The position numbers were made by a program, and so were the translations under genes. From NCBI RefSeq assembly GCF_036345155.1, contig NZ_CP107772.1:8680001-8744000 (forward strand): DNA of 64,000 bases, in the 5' to 3' direction. Positions 1 to 8,291 of this stretch are shown here, in pieces. A model generated the notes under the pieces. That model had not been told where the DNA came from. It worked only from the letters and a program-made list of their open reading frames with translations, and ran no database searches. This DNA is from Streptomyces sp. NBC_00582 (GTDB lineage Bacteria; Actinomycetota; Actinomycetes; Streptomycetales; Streptomycetaceae). Position 1 is the stretch's first letter. Every line of letters begins with the position of its first letter.

Positions 1-24
1 CGGGCGCACCGTTAGGCTTACTGC

Positions 25-696
25 GTGACCATCGACAGAACCTCTGCACCGCCCGCACACCAGAAGCGCAGCCGCGAGACGCAGAGCCGCATCTTCGCCG
101 CGGGATTCCGGCTGCTGGAGGCCGGGGGGCCCGAGGCGCTGACCATGGCGGCGGTCGCCGCGGAGGCGGAGGTGTCGGTCGGCAGCGTCTACCGGCGGTT
201 CGGCGACAAGGAGCGGCTGCTGCTGGCGATCCAGGCCGGGTTCACCGCTCAGTTCCGTGACGAGTTCCAGCGCCAGTTCGCCGCCAGCACCCTTTCGGCG
301 GCCACCCCGCCCGCCGAGGTGATCGGCGCGGCGGTCACCGGCATGGCCGAGAGCTTCCAGTCGCACGCCTCGCTGCTGCGCGTGTTCCTGTTGCTCGGGC
401 TCAGCAACCAGGCCGTGCTGGAGCACGGCAAAGAGATCGGCCTCGAAGGCGGAAGGGTCTTTCGGGACCTGGTGATGCTGGCCGCGCCTGCTCTCCGGCA
501 CCACCCGGATGTGGAGGCGGCGATCGACTTCGCCCACCGGCTGGTCTACGCCGCCTGTGCGCATCGCGTCGTGCACGGTGAGCACCTCGAGTCCCGGCGC
601 GCGCTGCCGTGGACGGACCTGATCGAGCAGCTGCGGCGGTCGGTCACGGCCTACCTGCTGAGCCCGGTCGACGGGTCGGCGGCCCGGGGGGAATAG
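25..696 (+). CDS. TetR family transcriptional regulator
   Basis: A 223-residue one-domain repressor of the TetR family. Residues about 15-60 form the N-terminal helix-turn-helix, with the typical pattern of an AAVAAEAEVSVGSVYRRFGDK stretch ending in the Tyr-x-x-Phe that closes the recognition helix. The rest is an all-helical ligand-binding domain with no recognisable ligand signature. The start is a GTG only 24 bases from the window edge, so the promoter and upstream neighbour are out of view. It is convergent with the aldehyde dehydrogenase ending at 772, and a strong hairpin separates them. The regulated genes are unknown; the adjacent catabolic genes are plausible targets by position only. 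Confidence 0.85.
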   Translation: MTIDRTSAPPAHQKRSRETQSRIFAAGFRLLEAGGPEALTMAAVAAEAEVSVGSVYRRFGDKERLLLAIQAGFTAQFRDEFQRQFAASTLSAATPPAEVIGAAVTGMAESFQSHASLLRVFLLLGLSNQAVLEHGKEIGLEGGRVFRDLVMLAAPALRHHPDVEAAIDFAHRLVYAACAHRVVHGEHLESRRALPWTDLIEQLRRSVTAYLLSPVDGSAARGE

Positions 697-726
697 CGCG
701 GCCTCCTGCTCAAAGAACGCAAGAAA

Positions 727-755
727 CCCGGTGTGAGTTTCACACTCACACCGGG
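727..755. terminator. bidirectional terminator hairpin
   Basis: A perfect 12-bp inverted repeat (727-738 and 744-755) around a 5-base loop lies exactly between the convergent TetR and aldehyde dehydrogenase genes. It can end transcription from both sides. There is no T-run, as is common in streptomycetes. Confidence 0.8.
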
Positions 756-771
756 TGGAGGTTCAGACGGT

Positions 772-2274
772 TCAGACGGCCATGGCCACGTACTTGGTCT
801 CCAAGTAGTCCTCGATGCCCTCCGGGCCTCCCTCGCGGCCCAGCCCCGAGTGCTTCACACCGCCGAAGGGGGCGCCGGCGTTGGAGACCATCCCCTGGTT
901 GAGCCCGATCATGCCGGTCTCCAGTGACTCCATCACGCGGAAGGCGCGGGAGAGGTCGCGGGTGTAGACGTAGGAGGCAAGCCCGTACTCGGTGCTGTTG
1001 GCGGCCGTGATCGCCTCTTCCTCGGTCCTGAAGGTCAGTACCGGAGCGACCGGCCCGAAGATCTCCTCCGTGACCAGGGCGCTGTCCGGTGTGAGCTTGG
1101 CGAGCACGGTCGGCTCGTAGAAGTAGCCGGGTCCCTCGACACGCGATCCGCCGCACAGGACCTGCGCGCCCCTGGCGACGGCGTCGGCGACGAGTCCGGC
1201 GACCTTGGTGCGCTGGGCCTCGTCGATGAGCGGGCCCAGCTGCACGCCCTCGTCCGTGCCGCGGCCGACCCTGAACGCGCCGATCCGCTCGGCCAGTTTG
1301 GTCGCGAACTCGTCGGCGACGGCCTCGTGGGCGTAGAACCGGTTGGCCGCCACGCAGGCCTCTCCGCCGTTGCGCATCTTGGCGATCAGCGCTCCCTCCA
1401 CCGCCGCGTCCACATCGGCGTCCTCGAAGACCAGGAAGGGGGCGTTGCCGCCGAGTTCCATCGACACCTTGAGGACCTGCTCGGCGGACTGCTCGATGAG
1501 CAGGCGCCCGACCTCGGTGGAGCCGGTGAAGGACAGCTTGCGCAGACGGCGGTCCCGGATCAGCGGCTCCATCACGGGGCCCGACGTCGACGCCGTGACG
1601 ATGTTCAGCACCCCGGCCGGCAGTCCCGCTTCCTCGAGGATCCGGCCCAGCATGAGCATCGACAGCGGTGTCTGCCTGGCCGGTTTGATCACCACGGTGC
1701 AGCCTGCCGCGATCGCGGGGCCGATCTTGCGCGTGCCCATGGCCAGCGGGAAGTTCCAGGGGGTGATGAACAGGCAGGGGCCCACCGGCTGCTTCATGGT
1801 CAGCACCCGGCCGGTGCCCGACTCGTTGACCGTGTAGCGACCGCTGATCCGCACCGCCTCCTCGGCGTACCAGCGGAAGAAGGCCGCCGCGTAGGAGACC
1901 TCGGCGCGCGCCTCGGCCAGCGGCTTGCCCATCTCCAGCGTCATCAGCAGCGCCAGTTCCTCGCAGCGGTCCGTCATCACCTCATACGCGCGGCGCAGGA
2001 TGTCGCCCCGCTCGCGCGGCGCGAGCGTCCGGAACGTGGGAAACGCCTGGTCGGCGGCGGCCAGGGCGGCCATCGCGTCATCCACCGTCGCGTCGGCGAC
2101 CTCGGCCAGCCTCTCGCCGGTCGCCGGGTCCTCCACGGGAAGCGTGCCACCGCCCGCCGCGTCGACCCAGCCACCGGCGATGAACAACTGCCGGGGAACG
2201 GCATCCAGCACGGCCTGTTCGGCGGCAGCGCTCGCGTACGCGTCCTTGGTCGGGGACGTTTCGGTGAGGGACAT
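772..2274 (-). CDS. NAD(P)-dependent aldehyde dehydrogenase, succinate-semialdehyde dehydrogenase (GabD)-like
   Basis: A 500-residue soluble aldehyde dehydrogenase oxidising an aldehyde to its acid with NAD(P). The family residues are in place: Asn174 in TPWN, Lys197 in the IKPA cofactor stretch, general base Glu273 in MELGGN and nucleophile Cys307 in GEACVAAN. The latter motif and overall sequence are closest to the succinate-semialdehyde dehydrogenase branch. The frame stays open far upstream, but the ATG at 2274 begins a normal-length family member. It is the last gene of a minus-strand set with the flavin reductase (32-base gap) and a second aldehyde dehydrogenase. In this setting it may finish an aldehyde released late in ring degradation, but the substrate is an inference. 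Confidence 0.88.
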   Translation of the reverse strand: MSLTETSPTKDAYASAAAEQAVLDAVPRQLFIAGGWVDAAGGGTLPVEDPATGERLAEVADATVDDAMAALAAADQAFPTFRTLAPRERGDILRRAYEVMTDRCEELALLMTLEMGKPLAEARAEVSYAAAFFRWYAEEAVRISGRYTVNESGTGRVLTMKQPVGPCLFITPWNFPLAMGTRKIGPAIAAGCTVVIKPARQTPLSMLMLGRILEEAGLPAGVLNIVTASTSGPVMEPLIRDRRLRKLSFTGSTEVGRLLIEQSAEQVLKVSMELGGNAPFLVFEDADVDAAVEGALIAKMRNGGEACVAANRFYAHEAVADEFATKLAERIGAFRVGRGTDEGVQLGPLIDEAQRTKVAGLVADAVARGAQVLCGGSRVEGPGYFYEPTVLAKLTPDSALVTEEIFGPVAPVLTFRTEEEAITAANSTEYGLASYVYTRDLSRAFRVMESLETGMIGLNQGMVSNAGAPFGGVKHSGLGREGGPEGIEDYLETKYVAMAV

Positions 2275-2306
2275 GGGAGAGCTCCTGGTCTCTTGTGGCT
2301 TGCGGG

Positions 2307-2849
2307 TCAGGACGCGTGCGGTACGGCGTGCGCGTGCGGCCGGCACGCGCCGTCGTCCGCGGAGGCGAACGTCCCGTACTGCCCCTTGAAGAAGACCAGC
2401 GGGCCGCCGGCCGTCGCCGCTTCGATGCCGCTCACCGCGGCGAGCACGATGGTGTGGTCGCCGGCCTCGTACTCCTCGACGATCTCGCACTCCAGCCAGG
2501 CGAGCGCGTCGTCGAGGCCCGGACCGGCGGACCGGGAGTGCCAGGCGACGTCCGCGAAGCGGTCGGCGCCACGCTGGGCGAAGCGACGGCACAGCGGCTC
2601 GTGGTGGCTGGCCATGACGTTCACACAGAAGGTGCCGGCCTCGCGCATCGCCGGCCAGGTCGTCGAGGTCTTCGCCGGGCAGATCAGGACGAGCGGAGGA
2701 TCCAGCGAGACGGAGGTCAGGGAGTTCGCGGCCATGCCGGCCAGGGCCCCGTCGGCCGCGTAGGCGGTCACGACCGTCACCCCGGTCGGCAGGTGTCCAA
2801 GGACACGACGGAACTCCGAGGCGTCCGGATTCGACAGGTCGGCAGTCAT
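2307..2849 (-). CDS. flavin reductase-like FMN-binding protein (HpaC/HsaB type)
   Basis: A 180-residue member of the split-barrel flavin reductase family, which uses NAD(P)H to reduce free FMN or FAD for a partner oxygenase. The N-terminal FRRVLGHLPTGVTVVTA and the following S-x2-PPLVLIC segment are the hallmark of the family. It lies between two aldehyde dehydrogenases on the same strand, 74 bases after the stop-distal one. The only obvious two-component flavin monooxygenase in the window is at 10356-11543, so this protein is its likely electron donor even though they are 7.5 kb apart. The residues after about 165 are Ala/His-rich and not conserved. Confidence 0.85.
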   Translation of the reverse strand: MTADLSNPDASEFRRVLGHLPTGVTVVTAYAADGALAGMAANSLTSVSLDPPLVLICPAKTSTTWPAMREAGTFCVNVMASHHEPLCRRFAQRGADRFADVAWHSRSAGPGLDDALAWLECEIVEEYEAGDHTIVLAAVSGIEAATAGGPLVFFKGQYGTFASADDGACRPHAHAVPHAS

Positions 2850-2923
2850 CTCGTTGGGGATCCAATCCGGTCGGAGCCCTGCTCCGACCTTCCGTTCTGA
2901 CAGGGGTGTGCCGATCGAGGTGC

Positions 2924-4393
2924 CTAGATCGGGTAGGGGCGGCTGCCGTCCTGGACGGTGAGCCAGCGCAGATCGGTGAACTCCTCGACGACGGCGCCAC
3001 TGCCGAAGCGGCCCCAGCCGGAGTGCTTGACCCCGCCGAAGGGCATGGTGGGCTCGTCGTGGACGGTCGCACCGTTGATGTGGCAGATTCCGGACTCGAT
3101 ACGCCGCGCCACCTTCTCGGCCGCGGCGACATCGCGGCCGAAGACCGCGGCGGACAGGCCGTACTCGGTGTCGTTGGCGACGCGGACGGCCTCGTTCGGG
3201 CCGTCGACGGCGATCACGGTGACGACCGGGCCGAAGGACTCCTCGCCGTACAGGCGCATCTCCGGCGTGACGTCCGCGACGACGGTCGGCTCCACGAGCA
3301 GCCCCTTCGCGTCGCCGCCGGTCAGCACACGAGCACCCTTCGCCCTCGCGTCAGCCACGAGCTCACGGATGCGCCGGGCCGCCGCCTCGTTGATCACCGG
3401 CCCGATCTGGGTGTCCGGGTCACGGGGGTCGCCGACCGTCAGGGCCTCGGCCCTGGCGACGAGCTTCGCCTCGAACGCGGAGGCGACGGCGCGGTCGACG
3501 ACGACGCGTTCCGTGCTCATGCAGATCTGGCCCGAGTTCATGAAGGCGCCGAAGTTCGCCGCCGCGGCGGCCTCGTCCAGGTCCGCGTCGGCCAGGACGA
3601 CGAACGGCGCCTTCCCACCGAGTTCGAGGAGTGTGCGCTTGAGGTAGGTGGCGGCGGCGCGGGCGATGAGGGTGCCGACACGGGTCGAGCCGGTGAAGTT
3701 CACGCGGGCCACGGCCGGGTGGGCGATCAGCGCCTCGACGACGCCGGGCGCGTCCTCCGGCTGGTTGGTGATCAGGTTGATCACGCCGTTGGGGACGCCG
3801 GCGTCGTGGATCGCCGAGGCGATGGCCGCGTGGGTGCGCGGGCACTCCTCGGACGCCTTCAGCACCACGGTGTTGCCGAGGGCGAGGGGCGCCGCGACGG
3901 CACGCGCGGCCAGGATGAGCGGCGCGTTCCACGGAGCGATGCCCGTCACGACTCCGGCCGGCCGTCGGATCGCCCTCGCCCGCAGGCCCGGGACGTGGGA
4001 CTCGATCGGCACTTCCTTGTCGACCTCATGGGCCAGCGTCGCTGCGTGTCTGAACACCTCCGCCGCCAGTGCGCAGTTGAACATTCCCCAGCCGAAGGTT
4101 GCCCCGCATTCGGCTGTCATCGTGGCAGCGATGTCCGGGGCCCGTTTGTCGAGCAGGTCCGCGGCGCTGCGCAGCAGGCGGGCGCGCCCTTCGGCCGGCG
4201 TCGCAGCCCAGGCCGCGAACGCGTCGTGGGCTGCCTCCGCGGCGCGCTGGGCGTCTGCGACCGACGCCGCGGCGGCGTCGGTCGCCGCCTCGCCGGTGAA
4301 CGGGTCGGTCTTCACGTACGTTCGGCCGTGTGAGGCCTGCACCCACGCGCCGTCGATCAGCAGCGGCTGCTCGAGCCCGGTGGCTCCGGTCAT
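2924..4393 (-). CDS. aldehyde dehydrogenase, aromatic-aldehyde (salicylaldehyde/vanillin) dehydrogenase-like
   Basis: A 489-residue aldehyde dehydrogenase. Catalytic positions are all present: Asn156 in APWN, Lys179, base Glu257 in LELGGK and nucleophile Cys291 in SGQICMST. The SGQICMSTERVVV stretch and the C-terminal PFGGVKHSGWGRFGS are characteristic of the branch that includes salicylaldehyde, benzaldehyde and vanillin dehydrogenases. It is the first gene of the minus-strand set and is divergent, across 403 bases, from a NahR/NodD-type LysR regulator, which is the usual arrangement for a regulator and its target. Aromatic aldehyde oxidation is therefore likely; the exact aldehyde is unknown. 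Confidence 0.85.
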   Translation of the reverse strand: MTGATGLEQPLLIDGAWVQASHGRTYVKTDPFTGEAATDAAAASVADAQRAAEAAHDAFAAWAATPAEGRARLLRSAADLLDKRAPDIAATMTAECGATFGWGMFNCALAAEVFRHAATLAHEVDKEVPIESHVPGLRARAIRRPAGVVTGIAPWNAPLILAARAVAAPLALGNTVVLKASEECPRTHAAIASAIHDAGVPNGVINLITNQPEDAPGVVEALIAHPAVARVNFTGSTRVGTLIARAAATYLKRTLLELGGKAPFVVLADADLDEAAAAANFGAFMNSGQICMSTERVVVDRAVASAFEAKLVARAEALTVGDPRDPDTQIGPVINEAAARRIRELVADARAKGARVLTGGDAKGLLVEPTVVADVTPEMRLYGEESFGPVVTVIAVDGPNEAVRVANDTEYGLSAAVFGRDVAAAEKVARRIESGICHINGATVHDEPTMPFGGVKHSGWGRFGSGAVVEEFTDLRWLTVQDGSRPYPI

Positions 4394-4796
4394 GGTTGTC
4401 CTCGCTCTCCCAGCGGTCTTTCACCGCGGTCGTACGCAGCGATCCGTTGCCGAGGCTTCGTCGGCAACGCGGTCGGCTCCAGCGGTCGGCCTCGGGACGC
4501 CGTCGGCTCTACGGAGGCGTCCGGTGTGGCGGGGTGGCGGGGTGGCGGTGTGAGAGTCCGTCCCGGCCGCGATCAGAAAGCCGCCATGGGGGTGGGCGCT
4601 GTCCGTTCCCCCGCCCCCACATGGTCGGGAGGTACCGTGGGCCGTGTCCAAGGACTCTCGTCAATACCTGGCATGCAGACTGGCCCGGTGCTCGCCGCTG
4701 TCGCACCACTTCTCACCGGGTGACCTGGGGCCAATACTCGGAAGACCGCCTCTGACCTGCCGGTCTGCGGAACGCGCCGAGTGAAGGGACCGCTCA
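4394..4796. promoter_or_regulatory. divergent control region, aldehyde dehydrogenase / LysR
   Basis: No coding evidence in these 403 bases. The region must hold both promoters. Two short CAATAC repeats (from 4662 and 4732, 70 bases apart) sit on the LysR-proximal side and could be part of a LysR-type operator, but they are too short to be sure. The stretch 4520-4555 is a run of GGCGGGGT-like repeats without other features. Confidence 0.45.
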
Positions 4797-5777
4797 ATGC
4801 CGCGCGGAAACCTCCGGAAGTACGACCTCAATCTGCTCGTGGCACTGGACGCCCTGCTGCGAACACGCAACGTGACCAGGGCGGCCGAGCAACTGTGCCT
4901 GACGCAGTCGGCCATGAGCAGCGAACTGCGCCGCCTGCGGAAGATGTTCGGCGACGAGCTGCTCGTGCGCAACGGCCGCGAGAACGCGCTGACGACCCTG
5001 GCCGAAGACCTGAAAGAGCCTGTGGCCGAGATCCTGGCCCATGTGGAGCGCACGCTCGAATACCAGCCGGATTTCGACCCCGGTACCGAGCCGCGCCACT
5101 TCTCCGTGGTGATGACCGACTACACGTCGCTGATGCTGCTGCACCCTCTGTTGCAGCACGCGGCCAAGGAGGCCCCCGGAACCGGCATCTCGGTGTTTCC
5201 GTTCAACAGCACGATCGAGAGGATGCTCACCCAGGACGGCGTCGACCTCGTTGTCGCACCGACGTTCGATCTGGAGGGCATCCCTTCCCGGAAACTGTTC
5301 TCCGAACGCTACGTCTGCGTCGTCTCCGCCGACCACCCGGACGTCGGCGACGAGCTCACGGAGGAGCAGTTCGCGACCCTGCCCCGGCTCACCGTCGCAT
5401 GGCGGGCGCGACCGCTGCCGCGGCCACGGGTGCGGAGCACCACATCGCCGATGCTCGGGTCGGTATGGCGCGCCAGCAGCCTTGCGGAGCGGGGCGATCC
5501 TCAGCCGGTGGACGAGAACGAGGCACCACGCACCGAGGTGACGATGGAGAACTTCACGGTGGCTCCCTTCCTCGTCAGTGGGACCCGCCTGGTGGGAGTC
5601 CTGCCCGAGCGTCTCGCGAACCGGTTCCGCGACGTGGCCGGCCTCAGGGTGCTCCAGCCGCCGGTCCCGCTCCCCGTGCTCGAGGAGACGATGTACTGGA
5701 GCCCGGTGTGGGAGAACGATCCCGCACACATCTGGCTGAGGGAGACCATGGTCTCCGTGGCCCGGGAGATCGAGTAG
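4797..5777 (+). CDS. LysR family regulator, NahR/NodD branch
   Basis: A 326-residue LysR-type regulator. The N-terminal winged helix (residues about 8-66) carries the DLNLLVALDALLRTRNVTRAAEQL...QSAMS...LRRLRKMFGDELLVR pattern that marks the NodD/NahR branch, whose members are activated by flavonoids, salicylate or similar aromatics. The remaining residues form the two-lobed effector domain. It is divergent from the aromatic aldehyde dehydrogenase operon and ends 24 bases before the convergent decarboxylase-like gene. By analogy with NahR it probably activates the neighbouring operon when an aromatic acid is present. The ATG at 4797 gives the standard family N-terminus. Confidence 0.88.
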   Translation: MPRGNLRKYDLNLLVALDALLRTRNVTRAAEQLCLTQSAMSSELRRLRKMFGDELLVRNGRENALTTLAEDLKEPVAEILAHVERTLEYQPDFDPGTEPRHFSVVMTDYTSLMLLHPLLQHAAKEAPGTGISVFPFNSTIERMLTQDGVDLVVAPTFDLEGIPSRKLFSERYVCVVSADHPDVGDELTEEQFATLPRLTVAWRARPLPRPRVRSTTSPMLGSVWRASSLAERGDPQPVDENEAPRTEVTMENFTVAPFLVSGTRLVGVLPERLANRFRDVAGLRVLQPPVPLPVLEETMYWSPVWENDPAHIWLRETMVSVAREIE

Positions 5778-5800
5778 GACGCGGCCCGCGGTAGGTGCGG

Positions 5801-6391
5801 TCAGGAACTCGGCGTCCCGCCCGTGTCCAGTAGGAACGCGCCGATCGGGTCGACGACGTACCGCTCCTCGGGCTCGACGTCGAAGGCGCCCATGAGGCGC
5901 ACGCCGTTGTTGTAGTAGGCGATGTTGAGCACCAACTCGACCATCTCCCTGTCGTTGAGGAACGCGGCGGCCGCGTTCCACACCGCGTCCGTGACACGGA
6001 CGTTGACCGTCGACTCGTACGCCAGGCGCATCACGGCGCGCTCACGGTCGTCGAACGCGTCGGAGGTCTCGAAATCCGGGATGCTCGCGAGCTGCTCCCT
6101 GGTCGCGCCGTAGCGGTATGCGAGACCTGAGTGGTGGACGACCAGGTACTGCACGCCGGTTGCGTGACCGACCGTCAGGACCGCCAGCTCACGCAGCTTG
6201 TCGTCGATCTCGGTCCCGGCACGCAGCGCCTGCCCGTACGTCAGGGAGGCGGCGAGCACGGCGGGGGAATGGGCAGTGAGCCTGAACACGCCGCGGGCAT
6301 GCTCCGGGCGCTCGGTCACCAGGCGACTCCATGCGGCCTTCGCCTCCGGTGTCGCCATGTCATCGCCATCGAGGTACTTCACTCGTGCCAT
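5801..6391 (-). CDS. carboxymuconolactone decarboxylase-like (AhpD superfamily) protein lacking redox cysteines
   Basis: A 196-residue all-helical protein of the CMD/AhpD superfamily. The core segment RELAVLTVGHATGVQYLVVHHSGLA corresponds to the family signature in which AhpD carries a C-x-x-C; here both positions are non-cysteine, while the second His of the motif remains. That argues against a peroxidase role and for a decarboxylase, isomerase or structural role. It is followed at a 32-base distance by the cupin gene, which is upstream on the same strand, so the two are probably one transcript. The reaction is not identifiable from sequence. Confidence 0.75.
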   Translation of the reverse strand: MARVKYLDGDDMATPEAKAAWSRLVTERPEHARGVFRLTAHSPAVLAASLTYGQALRAGTEIDDKLRELAVLTVGHATGVQYLVVHHSGLAYRYGATREQLASIPDFETSDAFDDRERAVMRLAYESTVNVRVTDAVWNAAAAFLNDREMVELVLNIAYYNNGVRLMGAFDVEPEERYVVDPIGAFLLDTGGTPSS

Positions 6392-6423
6392 CGTCGGGTC
6401 CTCTCTCGAAAGGCCGGGAAACG

Positions 6424-6918
6424 TCAGGACTGGTCGGGCTGCGGCAACTCGATTGAGATCGGCTGGAGTTGCTCACCGCCGACGACGACGGGCTCGGCAT
6501 CGATGAGGACCCATGCGACGGTGCACGGCTTGCTGGACTCGTTCGCCCAAAGGTGGTTCGTGCCCCGCTGGATGAGGACATCACCGGTGGCCAGCACGAC
6601 TCGGTCGCCGCCGTCGAGTTCGAGGACCGCCTCGCCCTCGAGGACGATGCCGTAGTCGACCGAGAGGGTGCGGTGCAGCGGCGAGCGGTGTCCCGGCTCC
6701 AGCCGGCCGATCCTGAACACCGAACCGCCCGCGAGGGTCACGCCCACCTCGCGCAGCGCGCCGTCGGCATCGTCCATGTTGTCGGCGGGCGAGGTGGCTG
6801 TCGTCCACACCAGGTTCGCGAACCGGGTCGGCCCGCTGCTCACCTCGTCGCTGACGATCACCGCTCGGCCTGTTTCGTCGTGCCCGGTCACCACGCGGCG
6901 GATCTCCGGTGCGTTCAT
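6424..6918 (-). CDS. cupin-domain protein (first of two paralogues)
   Basis: A 164-residue single-domain cupin. The motif-1 region (PGHRSPLHRT...EGE) and motif-2 region (GDVLIQRGTNHLW) supply His residues that can bind a metal. The open frame runs to 7032, but the ATG at 6918 was chosen because the paralogue at 27490-27990 begins with the same APEIRRVVTGHD stretch behind a good ribosome site. The two proteins are about two-thirds identical by eye. Cupins of this kind in catabolic clusters act as dioxygenases, isomerases or sensors; no specific function can be assigned. It lies directly upstream of the CMD-like gene. Confidence 0.75.
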   Translation of the reverse strand: MNAPEIRRVVTGHDETGRAVIVSDEVSSGPTRFANLVWTTATSPADNMDDADGALREVGVTLAGGSVFRIGRLEPGHRSPLHRTLSVDYGIVLEGEAVLELDGGDRVVLATGDVLIQRGTNHLWANESSKPCTVAWVLIDAEPVVVGGEQLQPISIELPQPDQS

Positions 6919-7157
6919 GGCAGAAAGACATCCTTCTGTACGGTGGGGTTCAGCGGTACGAGAATTGGAAAGTCGACGTCCGTCATTGATTCTGCTGCTC
7001 AGCGGCTTGACCGAGGTAATCGGATCGGTCATGCCACATATGCGCGCAATTCATGGTGAGGGCTTCACGGGAATTCCGTGAGATGCGCCAGGCAGTTCTT
7101 TCCGCACCGAGGGCCGTCGTATTGTGCGGAGCGATGAGGCCAGGAGCGGAGGCGGCG

Positions 7158-7537
7158 ATGGCGAACTCGTCGTCGGGGGAGACGGTCACCGAGCGGATCG
7201 TGCGCATCCTTGAAGCGTTCGACGGCGTGCGGATCTACCGTCGTCCACCGTGCACCGCATGGTGTCCGACCTCGTGGCGTGCGGGCTGCTGGAACGGGAC
7301 GAGGACCAGCGTGTCCGTCTCGGTATGCGGCTGTGGGAGCTGGCGCTGCGCGGCTCCCGCGCGCTGCGCCTGCGCCAGGCGCAGCACTTCTCGTGGTGGA
7401 TGACGAGCATGCTCCACCTTGAGCCCGGCGCGAGCGACTTCGACCGCCTGCGCCAGATCGGCGAACTGCGCTCGGTCGTCGAGTCACGGTCAGGCCGCGC
7501 TCACCTCGCGGAGGCGTACACCGGGTGGCCGCTGTAG
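7158..7537 (+). pseudogene. remnant: IclR regulator (PobR type) N-terminus fused to C-terminus of 4-hydroxybenzoate 3-monooxygenase (pobA)
   Basis: The first frame from the ATG at 7158 encodes an IclR beginning (TVTERIVRILEAFDGVR). About 7232-7240 the frame shifts and most of the helix-turn-helix is missing; the IclR sequence resumes in another frame as STVHRMVSDLVACGLLERDEDQRVRLGMRLWELALRG. After RLRQAQ the same frame continues with HFSWWMTSMLH...FDRLRQIGELR...AEAYTGWPL, which is the conserved last 50 residues of p-hydroxybenzoate hydroxylase (RFSWWMTxxLH...AENYVGLP in Pseudomonas PobA). Thus at least two deletions joined a regulator to the tail of its likely target gene. No functional product is expected. 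Confidence 0.8.
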
Positions 7538-7978
7538 GCCACAGGCCCTCGTCGCGTCCCCGGAGCTTCGCGGCGGCAGCGGAGAGGAGCGCCGCCTGAC
7601 CCTGACGCAGGCCCACATCAGCGATGGATTTGTGAGCCTCACATTTCAAGTGTCAATGCTTCCCATTGCCACCGTCAATTGATCGGGCTGACCTCAAAAG
7701 GCATCTCGGCTGGCAAGGTATGCGCCCGGAGGAACTCAGAGCGGCTGTGCCGCATGGGCATCGTCCTCCTCGGCAACGTTTGTCGGGCGCTGTGAGCAAC
7801 ACAGTGCACTGTTGAAGCCTCTGGTTGGCGCTAGTGACCGTCTGTCAGTACGTGCCCAGCTCCAGGAGGCATGCACTCACCTAGGCGGAACCAATTGCAC
7901 TCGTCCCCGCGTACGGGTTATCCGTCGCACAATCCAGGCAGCTCTGCTTCCAACTCGACCCGACCGGAACTCACCTGG
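7538..7978. other. gene-free stretch after the pobR/pobA remnant
   Basis: No supported gene in 441 bases. The segment from about 7610 is less GC-rich than its surroundings and probably includes debris of the deleted region plus the promoter for the small membrane protein and symporter downstream. No clear operator was found. Confidence 0.4.
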
Positions 7979-8290
7979 ATGCGACGGATCTCCAGAGAGC
8001 TGGATCGCGCGTTCTTCGGGTCCATCCTTCTCTGCTTCCTCCTGACATCCGCACCGGCTCTGCTGGGAGCTCGCGTGCTAGGCAGCAAAGTCCTGCGGAC
8101 ATCTCTGACCACGGGCTTTCTGCTCTGCCTGATCCAGATCCTGACGTTGCTCTGGCTCATCGGCCGGTACGAACGGCGAAGTGTCCAACGTCTGGAGCCG
8201 CTCGGACGACGTGCTCTCGCTGAATCACAGGTCACTGGACATGCGAGCAGGAACGCCACACGCCGTCCTCCGGGCCCGGAAGGAACCTGA
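7979..8290 (+). CDS. small two-helix membrane protein, probable symporter partner (DUF485-like)
   Basis: A protein of about 103 residues with two predicted membrane helices (roughly residues 11-30 and 42-62) separated by a short basic loop and followed by a polar tail. Size, topology and position directly before a solute:sodium symporter match the small DUF485-type partners found beside acetate and monocarboxylate symporters. The ATG at 7979 was chosen because it starts just ahead of the first membrane helix; the frame is open further upstream and the ribosome site is weak. Its stop codon is one base before the symporter ATG, so the two are translationally coupled. Confidence 0.55.
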   Translation: MRRISRELDRAFFGSILLCFLLTSAPALLGARVLGSKVLRTSLTTGFLLCLIQILTLLWLIGRYERRSVQRLEPLGRRALAESQVTGHASRNATRRPPGPEGT

Positions 8291-8291
8291 G

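Noticed and set aside
2275..3132. N-terminal 286-residue extension of the aldehyde dehydrogenase frame at 772
   Set aside because: It is Arg/Pro-rich, overlaps the flavin reductase and the second dehydrogenase on the same strand in another frame, and the ATG at 2274 already gives a full-length enzyme.
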